DNA of 64,000 nucleotides, taken from Dyadobacter sediminis. GTDB lineage: Bacteria; Bacteroidota; Bacteroidia; Cytophagales; Spirosomataceae. Below, in pieces: positions 18,460-27,151 of the stretch. Where the stretch lies: positions 1,054,001-1,118,000 of the forward strand of contig NZ_VCEI01000025.1 in assembly GCF_005860765.1 (NCBI RefSeq), read 5' to 3'. The position numbers were made by a program, and so were the translations under genes. Within the stretch, counting starts at the first letter, position 1, and each line of letters begins with the position of its first letter. The notes under the pieces were generated by a model that saw only the letters and a list, made by a program, of their open reading frames with translations, ran no database searches and was not told where the DNA came from.

Positions 18460-18821
18460 AAACCGTACTGGTTATAGAAGATAACCTGGATATTCGAGAA
18501 AATACTGCTGAAATGCTTGAATTGGAAGGTTTTGACGTAATTACTGCAGAAAACGGGCTGGAAGGGCTCGAGCTTGCCATAAAGTACCTTCCCGCTGTGA
18601 TACTTTGTGATATCATGATGCCCAAGCTAAACGGGTATGAAGTACTTAAACAATTGAAGGAAAACGAAACAACGGTAAACATCCCGTTTATCTATGCAAG
18701 CGCCAGCGTTGAAAAAAAAGAAGTAAAACATGCCATGCAGCTTGGAGCCGACGCTTACATCCGAAAGCCTTTTGACCTGAACGAACTGATGGAGCTTGTT
18801 AATAAATTTACGGATAAATAG
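18456..18821 (+). CDS. Single-domain response regulator (CheY-like)
   Basis: A 121-residue receiver with no output domain. The acidic pocket is E8-D9, the phosphoacceptor is Asp52 in ILCDIMMPKLNGYEVL, the switch Ser is in FIYASAS, and the conserved Lys is in YIRKPFDL. It overlaps the PAS kinase by four bases and is the obvious partner of that kinase. Without an output domain it must act by protein contact, for instance as an intermediate in a phosphorelay or by binding another kinase. Confidence 0.96.
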   Translation: MKTVLVIEDNLDIRENTAEMLELEGFDVITAENGLEGLELAIKYLPAVILCDIMMPKLNGYEVLKQLKENETTVNIPFIYASASVEKKEVKHAMQLGADAYIRKPFDLNELMELVNKFTDK

Positions 18822-18831
18822 AGGGTGTGAC

Positions 18832-18878
18832 AGGAGGGAGGGAAAGAAGGGCGAAAGGAGTAAGGAAAGGAGGGAGGA
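18832..18878 (+). repeat. Polypurine tract between convergent genes
   Basis: The 47 bases just after the receiver gene are purine on the top strand except for one C and one T, in GGGAGGG and GGAAAGG-like words. The tract sits in the 66-base gap between two convergent stop codons. I see no stem-loop in it. Confidence 0.5.
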
Positions 18879-18887
18879 TTTGTGGCT

Positions 18888-19946
18888 TTACGGATTTGCG
18901 GGTGCTTTGCTGGTGTTTTCGGGCTCCGGGGCGATCAGCGGGATGCTGACGAGGAATTTTTCTTCGTCGGCATGTACTTCTACTTTCGACTGATCGAGCA
19001 ACTTGTATTTCATGATGATATTCTGCAGTCCGATCTGATTGGAATGCACGGCGGTTTTCTTTTTACGTACATTGTTCTGCACATGCAAGTGCCCGTCACG
19101 TGTATAAAGCTGGATGGTAAGCGGTTTGCTTGCTGAAGTTGCATTGTGCTTGATCGCATTTTCGAACAGCAGCTGCAGCGTCAAAGGTGGAATGCGGTAG
19201 AAGAGAAATTCAGGTTCCACATGCATTTCCATAAAAATCCCGTTTCCGAAACGTGTTTTCAGCAGATGAAAATAAGCTTCTATAAACTCGATTTCATCTT
19301 TTAACGGACACAGGTCACGCGTATTCTGATGAAGCAGATAGCGGTAAACCGACGATAACTGATCGAGGAATTTTTCTGCCAGTAGGGAATCAAGGGAAAT
19401 CAGGGAAGAAAGTGAATTCAGGTTATTGAACAGAAAATGGGGATTGATCTGTGTCTTCAGCGAATTGAGCTGGCTCTGCAGATTGATCTTTTTAAGTTCG
19501 ACTGTTTCCGTATAGGAAACCCGCCAGCGCTGGTACAGGTATACGCCTTCATAATAGGCCGCAATCTGTACCGTGCCGGCAACGGAAACAAGCGTATTGA
19601 AAAAATACGGCCTGAACTGAAGATAATCTTCATCATGCCAGAGGTTGAAATACTGGTAAAAAAAAGTCTGTGTGATCCGAACGATGCTCGAAAAAAATAC
19701 AAACCACGCAAGCTGATAAAGGACACGCTGCCTGGTTTGTATGAGTTCGGGATAACGCTTCCGTGAAAAAATAATCCCGATCCGGTTCACATGCCAGACA
19801 ATGACCGTACCCAGCACAAAAAAGAACGGAATGCGCCAGTCTTCGGGATAAGGTACATTCGTGTAGCCGTACATCATCCATTGTCCCAGTAAAGCCAGCA
19901 GCGGAATGCCGATAATGCGCATCCACTTGTCGTTTAATTTCTGCAT
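18888..19946 (-). CDS. LytS-type sensor histidine kinase
   Basis: A 352-residue protein, started at MQKLNDKWMR because the first membrane helix follows at once. Four membrane helices (about 10-27, 40-60, 75-95 and 115-137) precede a short coiled linker. The kinase part is of the His_kinase (PF06580) type: LKTQINPHFLFNNLNSL with the phosphoacceptor His170, then PLKDEIEFIEAYFHLLKTRF, and an ATPase N-box with PPLTLQLLFENAIKH. The G region is reduced, NQIGLQNIIMKYKLL, as is usual in this family. It lies 34 bases downstream of the LytTR regulator gene and is clearly co-transcribed with it. Confidence 0.95.
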   Translation of the reverse strand: MQKLNDKWMRIIGIPLLALLGQWMMYGYTNVPYPEDWRIPFFFVLGTVIVWHVNRIGIIFSRKRYPELIQTRQRVLYQLAWFVFFSSIVRITQTFFYQYFNLWHDEDYLQFRPYFFNTLVSVAGTVQIAAYYEGVYLYQRWRVSYTETVELKKINLQSQLNSLKTQINPHFLFNNLNSLSSLISLDSLLAEKFLDQLSSVYRYLLHQNTRDLCPLKDEIEFIEAYFHLLKTRFGNGIFMEMHVEPEFLFYRIPPLTLQLLFENAIKHNATSASKPLTIQLYTRDGHLHVQNNVRKKKTAVHSNQIGLQNIIMKYKLLDQSKVEVHADEEKFLVSIPLIAPEPENTSKAPANP

Positions 19947-19980
19947 TGAAAAATGGCTTCGGTTTGAAGTTCCAGTCCGC

Positions 19981-20775
19981 TTATCTGCCCAGCCAGTTCC
20001 TGAAATTGGCTGCCTGGCCGGCATTTACAATCACTTCGTTTTCAAAAGAAGGGCGTAGTGTAATGCTCAGCCGGTTGCCGGGTTGCGCCAGTACTTTTTC
20101 CACGCCATGCTGCGCCACGATCAGGGTTTCGCTGATCCGGTAAAATTGTTCCGGATCAAGCAGGCAGGCCAGCTCATCCATGTTGTAATGCAGCTGGTAA
20201 TGCTGCCCGTTTCCGGTTCTGAAGCAACTCGACTGGCCGTCGTGATAGAAATACCGGATAACGTCTGTTTCGATGGATAGCATTTTCTGACCTTGTACCG
20301 CCAGAAAACGGTGAATGTAGCCGTTATCCGCAGGTTTGCAAACATCCTTTAATTCGCCGAGCAGCTTTTTGATATCAATGGGCTGCGGCGTGTTTGCTGT
20401 TTGCTGCGATAAGTTTTCAGGCTTCCAATGGTACACTTTTTCAAGGCTGCGCTTAAGATCGTCTTTAAGGATCGGTTTCAGCAGGTAATCAATGCTGTTG
20501 ATCCGGAAGGCGGGCATCACGTATTCATCATAGGAAGTCGTGAATATAACATGGCTTTTTACTTCCACCTGATTGAAAATCTCGAAACTCTGGCCGTCTG
20601 CCAGCTCGATGTCCATGAAAATAAGATCCGGGGCTGCATGATCTTTCAGCCAGGACACAGCGTCTTCAATGCTGCCTGCGACACCTTGAATTTTCAAATC
20701 TGGATCTACTTCCGTAACCAGTTTCCGGAGTTTACGTACTGCCAGTTCCTCATCTTCGACAATCAGTACATTCAT
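19981..20775 (-). CDS. LytTR family response regulator
   Basis: A 264-residue product from MNVLIVEDEE; a Met six residues upstream is possible. The receiver domain has D8/E9, phosphoacceptor Asp55 (LIFMDIELADGQ), FTTSYDEY and the Lys in YLLKPI. After a spacer of about 30 residues a LytTR DNA-binding domain begins near IHRFLAVQGQKMLSIE, with IRYFYHDGQSSCFRTGNGQHYQLHYNMDEL and FYRISETLIVAQHGVEKV, then LRPSFENEVIVNAGQAANFRNWLG. The FYRISETL segment departs from the usual FxRIHRSYLVN, so DNA recognition may be unusual. It forms a two-gene operon with the LytS kinase. Targets are unknown. Confidence 0.94.
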   Translation of the reverse strand: MNVLIVEDEELAVRKLRKLVTEVDPDLKIQGVAGSIEDAVSWLKDHAAPDLIFMDIELADGQSFEIFNQVEVKSHVIFTTSYDEYVMPAFRINSIDYLLKPILKDDLKRSLEKVYHWKPENLSQQTANTPQPIDIKKLLGELKDVCKPADNGYIHRFLAVQGQKMLSIETDVIRYFYHDGQSSCFRTGNGQHYQLHYNMDELACLLDPEQFYRISETLIVAQHGVEKVLAQPGNRLSITLRPSFENEVIVNAGQAANFRNWLGR

Positions 20776-20907
20776 GTTTGTATATTGTTCCACAGCTATT
20801 TACTGTGTAAAGTCATTTCAAAACGTTTGCTACTAAACCGCTGCAAGTATACTTAATCTGAAACTGGCCTTCAAACCGGTCAGGAAAAAGAATGCTGTAT
20901 TTTTAAA

Positions 20908-20942
20908 CCGGTATCCGGTACCGGTTACTTACCGGATACCGG
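20908..20942 (-). terminator. Terminator-like hairpin after the 20964 lipoprotein gene
   Basis: A perfect 13-base inverted repeat CCGGTATCCGGTA (20908-20920) / TACCGGATACCGG (20930-20942) with a nine-base loop lies just after the stop codon at 20964. On the minus strand it is followed by TTTAAAAA, a weak T tract. Confidence 0.65.
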
Positions 20943-20963
20943 AAATCTGAAATTTCATGTCTG

Positions 20964-21758
20964 TTACAGATCCGTGTAACCAATGCCCATCTGATTGGAC
21001 CTGTACGATTGATCCGTTCCGTAGAATTCCATGGTTACTTCCGGATAGTAGGTGCCACCGTTCCAGGCATCGGTAACACGCAATGATTGTCCGGTCGGAA
21101 CGTAAACTGCGGAAACCTTGTAGCGGCCAATCGGAATGTCTTTGATCAGATTATAGCCCGGCGTGCCGCTTTTACCGCATCTTAATTTCAGGATTATACC
21201 GCCGGAACCGTCGATCAGCGGGCCGTCCGGGCGGAAGGTGAATTCTATGTTTTCCGAATCGCGCATTTCCGAGTTCAGGTCGCGGTAAAGCTCGGCAGTA
21301 CCGCCGTAATAAAGATCCAGGCTTTTATCGGCAATATGTCCCTGAAGTTTCCATTGAAAGTTCCGGACCGGTTTTTCATCTTCGGCAAAGGATTCTGAAT
21401 TGTCAGGATGCAGGCTGATCTTGTACACATGGCCGTTGTACGCTTTCAGTATGTAACCTTTTGCTGTCCACTGCCCAAGCCCCGCCACCAGTGAAAGTTT
21501 ATAGGTTCCTTCTGAAGAAGAACTGACTTCGGCGCCGCGGTTTTTGTACACCGTATTTTCCGTAAATATCGTGGCATCCGGAAGCGCGTTGCCCGCCGGA
21601 TCTGTCACTTTGCCTATCAGATATCCCGACTGGCCATCCGGATTGTTTTGTTCGGGATCTATTTCTCCGTTTCCGGTGCAGGAAATTAATGCAAGCAATA
21701 AACCTGCTGTAAGTAGTGCCGAACCGGCAAGGGAGCGGACGAATATTTTAATTGACAT
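20964..21758 (-). CDS. Lipoprotein with carboxypeptidase regulatory-like N-terminal domain
   Basis: The start at MSIKIFVRSL gives a 264-residue lipoprotein: a hydrophobic helix ending LALISC (Cys28), then a short acidic/Asn-rich spacer. Residues of about 43-120 form a carboxypeptidase regulatory-like, transthyretin-type fold: GYLIGKVTDPAGNALPDATIFTEN, GTYKLSLVAGLGQWTAKGYILK. The rest is a beta-rich region (FTFRPDGPLIDGSGGIILKLR) closing with a segment that contains IPIGRYKVSAVYVPTGQSLRV. Such proteins are usually surface lipoproteins in Bacteroidota, sometimes tied to polysaccharide use, but no SusC/D pair is nearby. It is followed on the same strand by the LytTR/LytS genes across a hairpin. 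Confidence 0.75.
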   Translation of the reverse strand: MSIKIFVRSLAGSALLTAGLLLALISCTGNGEIDPEQNNPDGQSGYLIGKVTDPAGNALPDATIFTENTVYKNRGAEVSSSSEGTYKLSLVAGLGQWTAKGYILKAYNGHVYKISLHPDNSESFAEDEKPVRNFQWKLQGHIADKSLDLYYGGTAELYRDLNSEMRDSENIEFTFRPDGPLIDGSGGIILKLRCGKSGTPGYNLIKDIPIGRYKVSAVYVPTGQSLRVTDAWNGGTYYPEVTMEFYGTDQSYRSNQMGIGYTDL

Positions 21759-21783
21759 GGCAAGGATTTTACAGATTGAAATA

Positions 21784-22350
21784 TTATGCTTCAGCATTTG
21801 AACCGGACAATATAGGAGTTGCTTCTTCTTCAGTAGTCATGATGGAAAGGGCAAAGAGAGTCCATGCAACTGCGGAATAAGTACCGCCGGCAAAAAAAGC
21901 AAAGTCCGTTCTGCCCAGCAGCATGCATACCGGAAACCAGCATCCGAGCACCAGCGGTACCCATTTTTTCCAGCCATTGATTTTCCCGCTTTTGATTACC
22001 ACCCATGCCACGCCGAGCATCAGCACATTGCTGACCGGCCAGCAGGAATCCAGTATAAAAAACAGCATGGGACGGCTTTTGGAAAATAATTGCCAGACGT
22101 TTGAGATGTCGGCTATAACCAGCGTAACCATGACGATCCGGATCATAATCCGGCTGAAATCGTTTGTTCCGTTGTCAAGAATGCGACGTAACCCTTCAAT
22201 AGCTGCAAGCCAGCCGGTAATGTAGAGCAGGCAGGCCAAGCCGGAAAAACCAGCATTGGAAAAGTCAGGATAATACTTGCCGGTGAGCATGTCAATGAAC
22301 AGGAAAGGGGCACCAATCAGTGCCAGAATGCCAAGTTGTTTATTTTTCAT
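21784..22350 (-). CDS. Multi-pass membrane protein of unknown function
   Basis: The 188-residue product begins MKNKQLGILALIGAPFLFIDML and has about six membrane helices (for example LACLLYITGWLAAIEGL, IRIVMVTLVIADIS, VSNVLMLGVAWVVIKS, WVPLVLGCWFPVCMLLG). It ends in an acidic, disordered tail. The stretch WPVSNVLMLGVAWVV resembles small uncharacterised membrane proteins in Bacteroidota. I do not recognise a named family. The start fits a short polar lead before the first helix. It lies 25 bases upstream of the lipoprotein at 21758 and may be in one operon with it. Confidence 0.65.
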   Translation of the reverse strand: MKNKQLGILALIGAPFLFIDMLTGKYYPDFSNAGFSGLACLLYITGWLAAIEGLRRILDNGTNDFSRIMIRIVMVTLVIADISNVWQLFSKSRPMLFFILDSCWPVSNVLMLGVAWVVIKSGKINGWKKWVPLVLGCWFPVCMLLGRTDFAFFAGGTYSAVAWTLFALSIMTTEEEATPILSGSNAEA

Positions 22351-23158
22351 GTTGCTAAATGGATTTGAATTACAATGAATTGTTTCAGCTGGCAACTGGC
22401 CATGATTGCCCTGGCCGAAACCAATCATAAATCAAAAGTACAGGCAGCAAGTTCAACCCGAAATAAACAATCGCCTGAACTGGCAAATCCGGTTTGTAAA
22501 CTGACAAAGCAGGACTATAAACTGAAATGATTGAATTTTAAGCTGCAAGAAATTTTTAACAAACACCATATCCTGCCCGTCTCACCATCCATTTGTTACA
22601 CAGCATAAAAAACAGCATTTCCGCTGCTTTTGCTGAAAGGGCTTTCAGCTTTTTCACTTACTGAAATTACTCCTAAATGCCTCATTTGATTTGCTTACAC
22701 TATAAATACTTTTTCCTGGAACCGGTCAGAAATAACAGTGTCCGCAGGCCGGATTTTTCTTCAATTTGATCCCGATCCGGAAAAGTCGTTTCCGGGATTG
22801 GCAGGCCTTCATCATGCAGCAGTTCCGGGAAATTTCAACTGAAATCGGTAAAGCTGACAAGCAAAACAGGTAAGCTGCAAATGTTCATGACTTTTCATTT
22901 TAATTACCTGATCATCGTGCAGCAAATGGCCTGAGAACGGGGAAAATGCATGTTTTTTAAAATCATTTTGATTGGATTTTCCTTCGGTATCAATCGTGTG
23001 CGATCCGGAAAGGAATGCATCATGGAACGAAAATGTATCATGTGAATAACTGCCGGGTTACAATGGTTTTTGTGTGAAAATGGATGAATGTACCGAAGTA
23101 AATGCATTTAATCAGCACGTTGAAAATGAAAATAAACAGGCATATCAAGCATAAATTT
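22351..23158. other. Long divergent intergenic region with an orphan terminator
   Basis: These 808 bases hold no supported protein gene. A terminator-like hairpin reading rightward (22632-22655) has no protein gene before it on that strand. Two copies of ATGYATCATG sit 18 bases apart (23015 and 23033). The rest is unremarkable AT-rich sequence and must contain the promoters of both flanking genes. Confidence 0.4.
22632..22655 (+). terminator. Orphan terminator-like hairpin
   Basis: The stem GCTGAAA/TTTCAGC (22632-22638 with 22643-22649) with a GGGC loop is followed by TTTTT. No protein gene precedes it on the top strand, so it may end a small RNA. Confidence 0.5.
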
Positions 23159-24154
23159 ATGAACGCAGAAAAATACAAGGCACTGGAAGTTACCGAAGAG
23201 GCAGCGGGAAAATTCGCGCTGAACATCGTGTACAAATCTGTAACGGAACCGCTGGATGGCGAAGTGCTGGTGCGGGTCCGTTACAGTTCACTCAATTACA
23301 AAGACGCCTTGTCCGCTTCCGGAAACCGGGGTGTGACCCGACAATATCCGCATACGCCCGGTGTTGATGCGGCGGGCGTCATAGCGGTTTCCAGAAGTCC
23401 GGACTGGGAAAAAGGAGATGAAGTCATCGTTACCGGATTTGACCTTGGCATGAATACAAACGGAGGTTTTGCGGAGTACATTACCGTTCCTTCAAAATGG
23501 CTGGTCAGGCTGCCCGAAGGATTGTCTTTAAGGCAAAGTATGGCTTACGGAACGGCAGGATTTACAGCGGGTTTGTCCATCATGGCATTGATCCGGCATG
23601 GAATGAAACCTGAAAACGGCGCTGTTGCCGTTACAGGCGCCACCGGAGGCGTTGGTTCTGCTGCCGTTGCCATGCTGGCAAAGCTGGGTTATCACGTCAT
23701 GGCGGTCAGCTCCAAAGCTGCTTCACACGATTTTCTGCTTTCCATGGGAGCCCGTGAAGTTATTCCGCGTCAGGAAGTGGAAGATCAAAGTGGCAAGGCG
23801 CTGCTGAAACCCCGTTTTGCTGCCGCCATTGACACCGTAGGCGGACAGGTTCTTGCTACGGTGATCAAAAGTCTGCATTACGGCGGTGTTGTCACAACCT
23901 GCGGCATGGTTAATGGCGGCGAGTTGCATACGACCGTTTTCCCGTTCATTCTTAAAGGCGTGCAACTGATTGGCATTGATTCGGTTGCTACGCCGCATAC
24001 GCTGCGCGCTGCAATCTGGCAAAAACTGGCGGCCGAATGGATGCCGCCTCAGCTTGAATTGCTTACGCACGAAATCGGCCTTGAACAACTTCCCGAAGCA
24101 ATCACTACCATACTGAACGGAAAAATGCAGGGCCGGACAATTGTCAGGATTTAG
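23159..24154 (+). CDS. YhdH/YhfP-family NADPH quinone oxidoreductase (acrylyl-CoA reductase-like)
   Basis: Start MNAEKYKALEV gives 331 residues, the normal family length; the longer ORF adds 19 residues. The GroES-like half has VRVRYSSLNYKDALSASGNRGVTRQYPHTPGVDAAGVI, typical of YhdH/AcuI. The nucleotide half has the Rossmann motif GATGGVGSAAVAMLAKLGY with VSSK suited to NADPH. Later family hallmarks are AAIDTVGG, TCGMVNGGELHTTVFPFILKGVQLIGIDS and a C-terminal LNGKMQGRTIVRI. Such enzymes reduce acrylyl-CoA or quinones. It is the first of three same-strand genes with gaps of 42 and 62 bases (ribokinase, ADP-ribosylglycohydrolase); a shared pathway is not evident for this member. Confidence 0.9.
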   Translation: MNAEKYKALEVTEEAAGKFALNIVYKSVTEPLDGEVLVRVRYSSLNYKDALSASGNRGVTRQYPHTPGVDAAGVIAVSRSPDWEKGDEVIVTGFDLGMNTNGGFAEYITVPSKWLVRLPEGLSLRQSMAYGTAGFTAGLSIMALIRHGMKPENGAVAVTGATGGVGSAAVAMLAKLGYHVMAVSSKAASHDFLLSMGAREVIPRQEVEDQSGKALLKPRFAAAIDTVGGQVLATVIKSLHYGGVVTTCGMVNGGELHTTVFPFILKGVQLIGIDSVATPHTLRAAIWQKLAAEWMPPQLELLTHEIGLEQLPEAITTILNGKMQGRTIVRI

Positions 24155-24196
24155 TAAATACGGCCTTTTTTTTGCTTCATAAATAAAACAATTCGC

Positions 24197-25111
24197 ATGA
24201 TGCCAAGCTCCGGAAAAATTGTCGTGATCGGTAGTTCCAATACCGATATGGTTGTGAAATCCAGAAAACTGCCTGCGCCGGGCGAAACGGTGATCGGAGA
24301 AACATTTCTGATGAACCCCGGTGGAAAAGGCGCAAATCAGGCTGTGGCGGCAGCAAGGCTGGGCGGGAAGGTGATCATGGCTGCCCGGATCGGAAATGAT
24401 GTTTTTGGAAAACAGGCTGTCAGTCAGTTTGAAAATGAGAATATGGATACCGCATACATAACAGTTGACGAAGAACTTCCTTCGGGCGTGGCGCTGATCA
24501 ATGTGGATGCCAACGGTGAAAACTGCATTTCGGTTGCACCCGGTTCCAACAGCAAACTTTCACCCGAACATCTCGAACAGCTTCTCGAAACTGTAAGCGG
24601 ACAAGACCTTGCGCTTCTTCAGCTGGAAATCCCGGTTGAAACTGCGGTGTTTGCAATCCGGAAATGTTTTGAAAAAAAATGTCGTGTTATCCTGAATCCG
24701 GCACCGGCCAGCCCGCTGCCGGAAAACCTGTTTCCCTGTTTGTATCTCATTACGCCAAACGAAACCGAAGCCGCGCTGCTGACCGGCATCCCGGTTACGG
24801 ACATTCAATCTGCTGCGGAGGCGGCTCAACAACTAAGGGCAAAAGGGGTGGCGAATGTCATTATCACGCTCGGTTCCAAAGGTGCATTTTTACTAACTGA
24901 TTCCTATTCAGGATTGATTGCTGCACCGCAGGTGACTGCCGTTGATACAACAGCTGCCGGTGACTGTTTCAACGGAGCAGTTGCCGTGGCGCTGGCAGAA
25001 CAGATGCCGCTGGAAAAAGCGGTGGCATTTGCCGGTAAAGCCGCCGCACTCTGTGTTACGAAGCTCGGCGCACAATCTTCCATGCCTTACCGCAGTGAAA
25101 TGCCGGCGTAA
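24197..25111 (+). CDS. rbsK: Ribokinase (PfkB family)
   Basis: A 304-residue cytoplasmic sugar kinase. Family motif 1 is GGKGANQAVAAARLGG after VVIGSSNTDMVV, with the ribose-specificity region PGETVIGETFLMNPGGKG. Mid-region LLQLEIPVETA and ILNPAPA match ribokinase. The catalytic motif 2 reads DTTAAGDCFNGAVAVALAE, with the base Asp in AAGD; the usual first Gly is Ala here. It phosphorylates D-ribose to ribose 5-phosphate with ATP. The next gene encodes an exported ADP-ribosylglycohydrolase, which could release ADP-ribose or ribose-containing moieties, so this kinase may serve salvage of ribose. No ribose transporter is adjacent. Confidence 0.9.
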   Translation: MMPSSGKIVVIGSSNTDMVVKSRKLPAPGETVIGETFLMNPGGKGANQAVAAARLGGKVIMAARIGNDVFGKQAVSQFENENMDTAYITVDEELPSGVALINVDANGENCISVAPGSNSKLSPEHLEQLLETVSGQDLALLQLEIPVETAVFAIRKCFEKKCRVILNPAPASPLPENLFPCLYLITPNETEAALLTGIPVTDIQSAAEAAQQLRAKGVANVIITLGSKGAFLLTDSYSGLIAAPQVTAVDTTAAGDCFNGAVAVALAEQMPLEKAVAFAGKAAALCVTKLGAQSSMPYRSEMPA

Positions 25112-25173
25112 GTTCAGGATTCCTGTTTTTAACCAAATTGCTGTTAAACTGATTTACTATAAACAGACGGAGT

Positions 25174-26736
25174 ATGAAGGTATTATCCATTATTGCAATC
25201 GCGGCTTTGCTGGCTGGCGGCGATGAAGCCTTTGCACAGCAGAAAGCAGAAGAAGGTTCCGGTAAAAGCATTTCGCTTTCACAGGAAGATCTGAAAGACA
25301 AGATTAAAGGCGGATGGGCCGGGCAGACAATCGGCGTTACATTCGGAGGGCCTACGGAGTTCCGGTTCAACGGTACATTTATCCAGGATTATCAGCCGAT
25401 TGTTTGGTACGACGGATATCTGAAGAAAACGATGGAAGAACATCCGGGCCTTTATGACGACATTTACATGGATCTGACGTTTGTGGAAGTGCTGGAACGT
25501 GCCGGCATGGATGCGCCGGTAGATTCTTTTGCACAGGCATTTGCCTATGCAAAATACGAGTTGTGGCATGCAAACCAATCGGCTCGGTACAATATTCTGA
25601 ATGGCATAAAGGCGCCGGAATCCGGGCACTGGCGAAACAATCCGCATGCCGATGACATTGATTTCCAGATTGAAGCCGATTTTTCCGGATTGATGAATCC
25701 GGGCATGCCGAATACGGCGGTGCAAACCGGCGACAAGATCGGTCATATCATGAACTATGGCGACGGCTGGTATGGCGGTGCTTACGTCGGCGCCATGTAC
25801 AGTCTGGCTTTTGTATCAAAGGATGTCAATTATATCGTCAGCGAAGCTCTGAAAGTCATTCCGGCACAAAGTACATTTTACCGGTGTATAGCGGATGTAA
25901 TCAGGTGGCATAAGCAATATCCAGACGACTGGAAGCAGACCTGGATGGAAATCCAGAAAAAATGGTCGGAAGATACGGGCTGTCCGGAAGGTGTATTTTC
26001 CGCTTTCAACATTGATGCAAAAATCAATGCGGCCTACATTGTACTCGGACTGCTGTACGGCAAAGGCGATTTCGACAAAACTTTCCAGATTTCCACGCGC
26101 GCAGGCCAGGATTCGGACTGCAACCCTTCTTCGGCGGGCGGCATACTGGGTACGATGCATGGCTATAACAAAATTCCTGCTTACTGGAAAATGGGACTGA
26201 AAGATGTGGAAGACATGCCTTTCAAATACACGAATATGTCGCTGAACAAAGTATATGAAATCAGTTACCGGCATGCACTGGAAATGATCCGGCGCAACGG
26301 CGGTACAGTTACGGAAAGAACCGTTGAAATAAAACCGCAGCTGCCCAAAGCTGTACGTCTGGAGCAGAGTTTTGAAGGCATGTTCCCGGTATCCAAAACG
26401 CCGTTTTCAAAGGCCGCCGGCCAAAGCGAGTTCAGTTTTGATTTTACCGGAACTGGGTTTGTCCTCCTTGGCAATGTCGCAGCAAAAAAGAGCGGATCAG
26501 CGGAGTACATTCTGGAAGCAGATTTATACATCGACGGTAAAAAAGCGGAAACGGTAAAATTCCCGACAACTTCCTTAACGCGGCGGAACGAATTGTTCTG
26601 GAGATACGAACTGCCCGATAAAAAGCACAGCGTCAGGGTTCAACTGAAAAATCCGCATCCGGATTATGAACTGCGTACGTGGGATTATCTGATTTACGCC
26701 GGTAAGCCTTTCGATGCCGGGACCGGTTCCAGATAG
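25174..26736 (+). CDS. Exported ADP-ribosylglycohydrolase family protein
   Basis: A 520-residue protein with a short signal peptide (MKVLSIIAIAALLAGG...AFAQ). The catalytic domain (about residues 35-370) shows family metal-site features: a KIKGGWAGQTIGVTFGGPTEF start, GLYDDIYMDLTFVEVLERAG supplying the first Asp pair, and the C-terminal pattern RAGQDSDCNPSSAGGILGTM with the DxD Mg ligands. An additional beta-sandwich of about 140 residues follows (FDFTGTGFVLLGNVA...YILEADLYIDGKKAETVKF), suited to carbohydrate or surface binding. Members of PF03747 remove ADP-ribose from proteins or other acceptors. Export to the periplasm or surface is unusual for an intracellular de-ADP-ribosylase and suggests scavenging. 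It follows ribokinase by 62 bases. Confidence 0.88.
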   Translation: MKVLSIIAIAALLAGGDEAFAQQKAEEGSGKSISLSQEDLKDKIKGGWAGQTIGVTFGGPTEFRFNGTFIQDYQPIVWYDGYLKKTMEEHPGLYDDIYMDLTFVEVLERAGMDAPVDSFAQAFAYAKYELWHANQSARYNILNGIKAPESGHWRNNPHADDIDFQIEADFSGLMNPGMPNTAVQTGDKIGHIMNYGDGWYGGAYVGAMYSLAFVSKDVNYIVSEALKVIPAQSTFYRCIADVIRWHKQYPDDWKQTWMEIQKKWSEDTGCPEGVFSAFNIDAKINAAYIVLGLLYGKGDFDKTFQISTRAGQDSDCNPSSAGGILGTMHGYNKIPAYWKMGLKDVEDMPFKYTNMSLNKVYEISYRHALEMIRRNGGTVTERTVEIKPQLPKAVRLEQSFEGMFPVSKTPFSKAAGQSEFSFDFTGTGFVLLGNVAAKKSGSAEYILEADLYIDGKKAETVKFPTTSLTRRNELFWRYELPDKKHSVRVQLKNPHPDYELRTWDYLIYAGKPFDAGTGSR

Positions 26737-27151
26737 GCTGGAATTTAGGAACCGAATGCTGCTGTTTGTCAATGTCCCGTTGTAGTTGCTGCTTTTTTAT
26801 GCCGTACCGTCGGGCGTTCCATTGGTTCTGTAAATAGCTCAGTCGGATACAAATCTGTGGCATTTGCAGTGACACACATTCATTTACATGAACTATCTGA
26901 AGAATTTTTCATGCGATATCTGTCATTATCAATCATTTATTTGTAATTGGTTAATGATATTAAAGCCTGAAAAAATTGGCTACAATGGATAAGAGCAGTC
27001 ATTTTAACGGTGACTTCCGGGAAATATTCAATACATTTCCTTCATATTACAGCTTCATCTGAAATTTTGAAATCGTGCATTATCGTCTGATTTTCAGGCT
27101 GGCATGCATTTGTAATAATGATTTCTGAACCAATTAACATTACAGGAATTT
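26737..27151. other. Intergenic region without a gene
   Basis: The 415 bases between the ADP-ribosylglycohydrolase and transglutaminase-like genes are AT-rich. An inverted repeat CGGTTCC/GGAACCG overlaps the end of the upstream gene but lacks a T tract. TGCATTTG near 27104 is a near-match to the -7 consensus. I see no RNA gene. Confidence 0.4.

Noticed and set aside
22904..23107. A 67-codon minus-strand ORF in the 808-base gap
   Set aside because: His/Met/Arg-rich product with no signal or fold pattern; likely chance.
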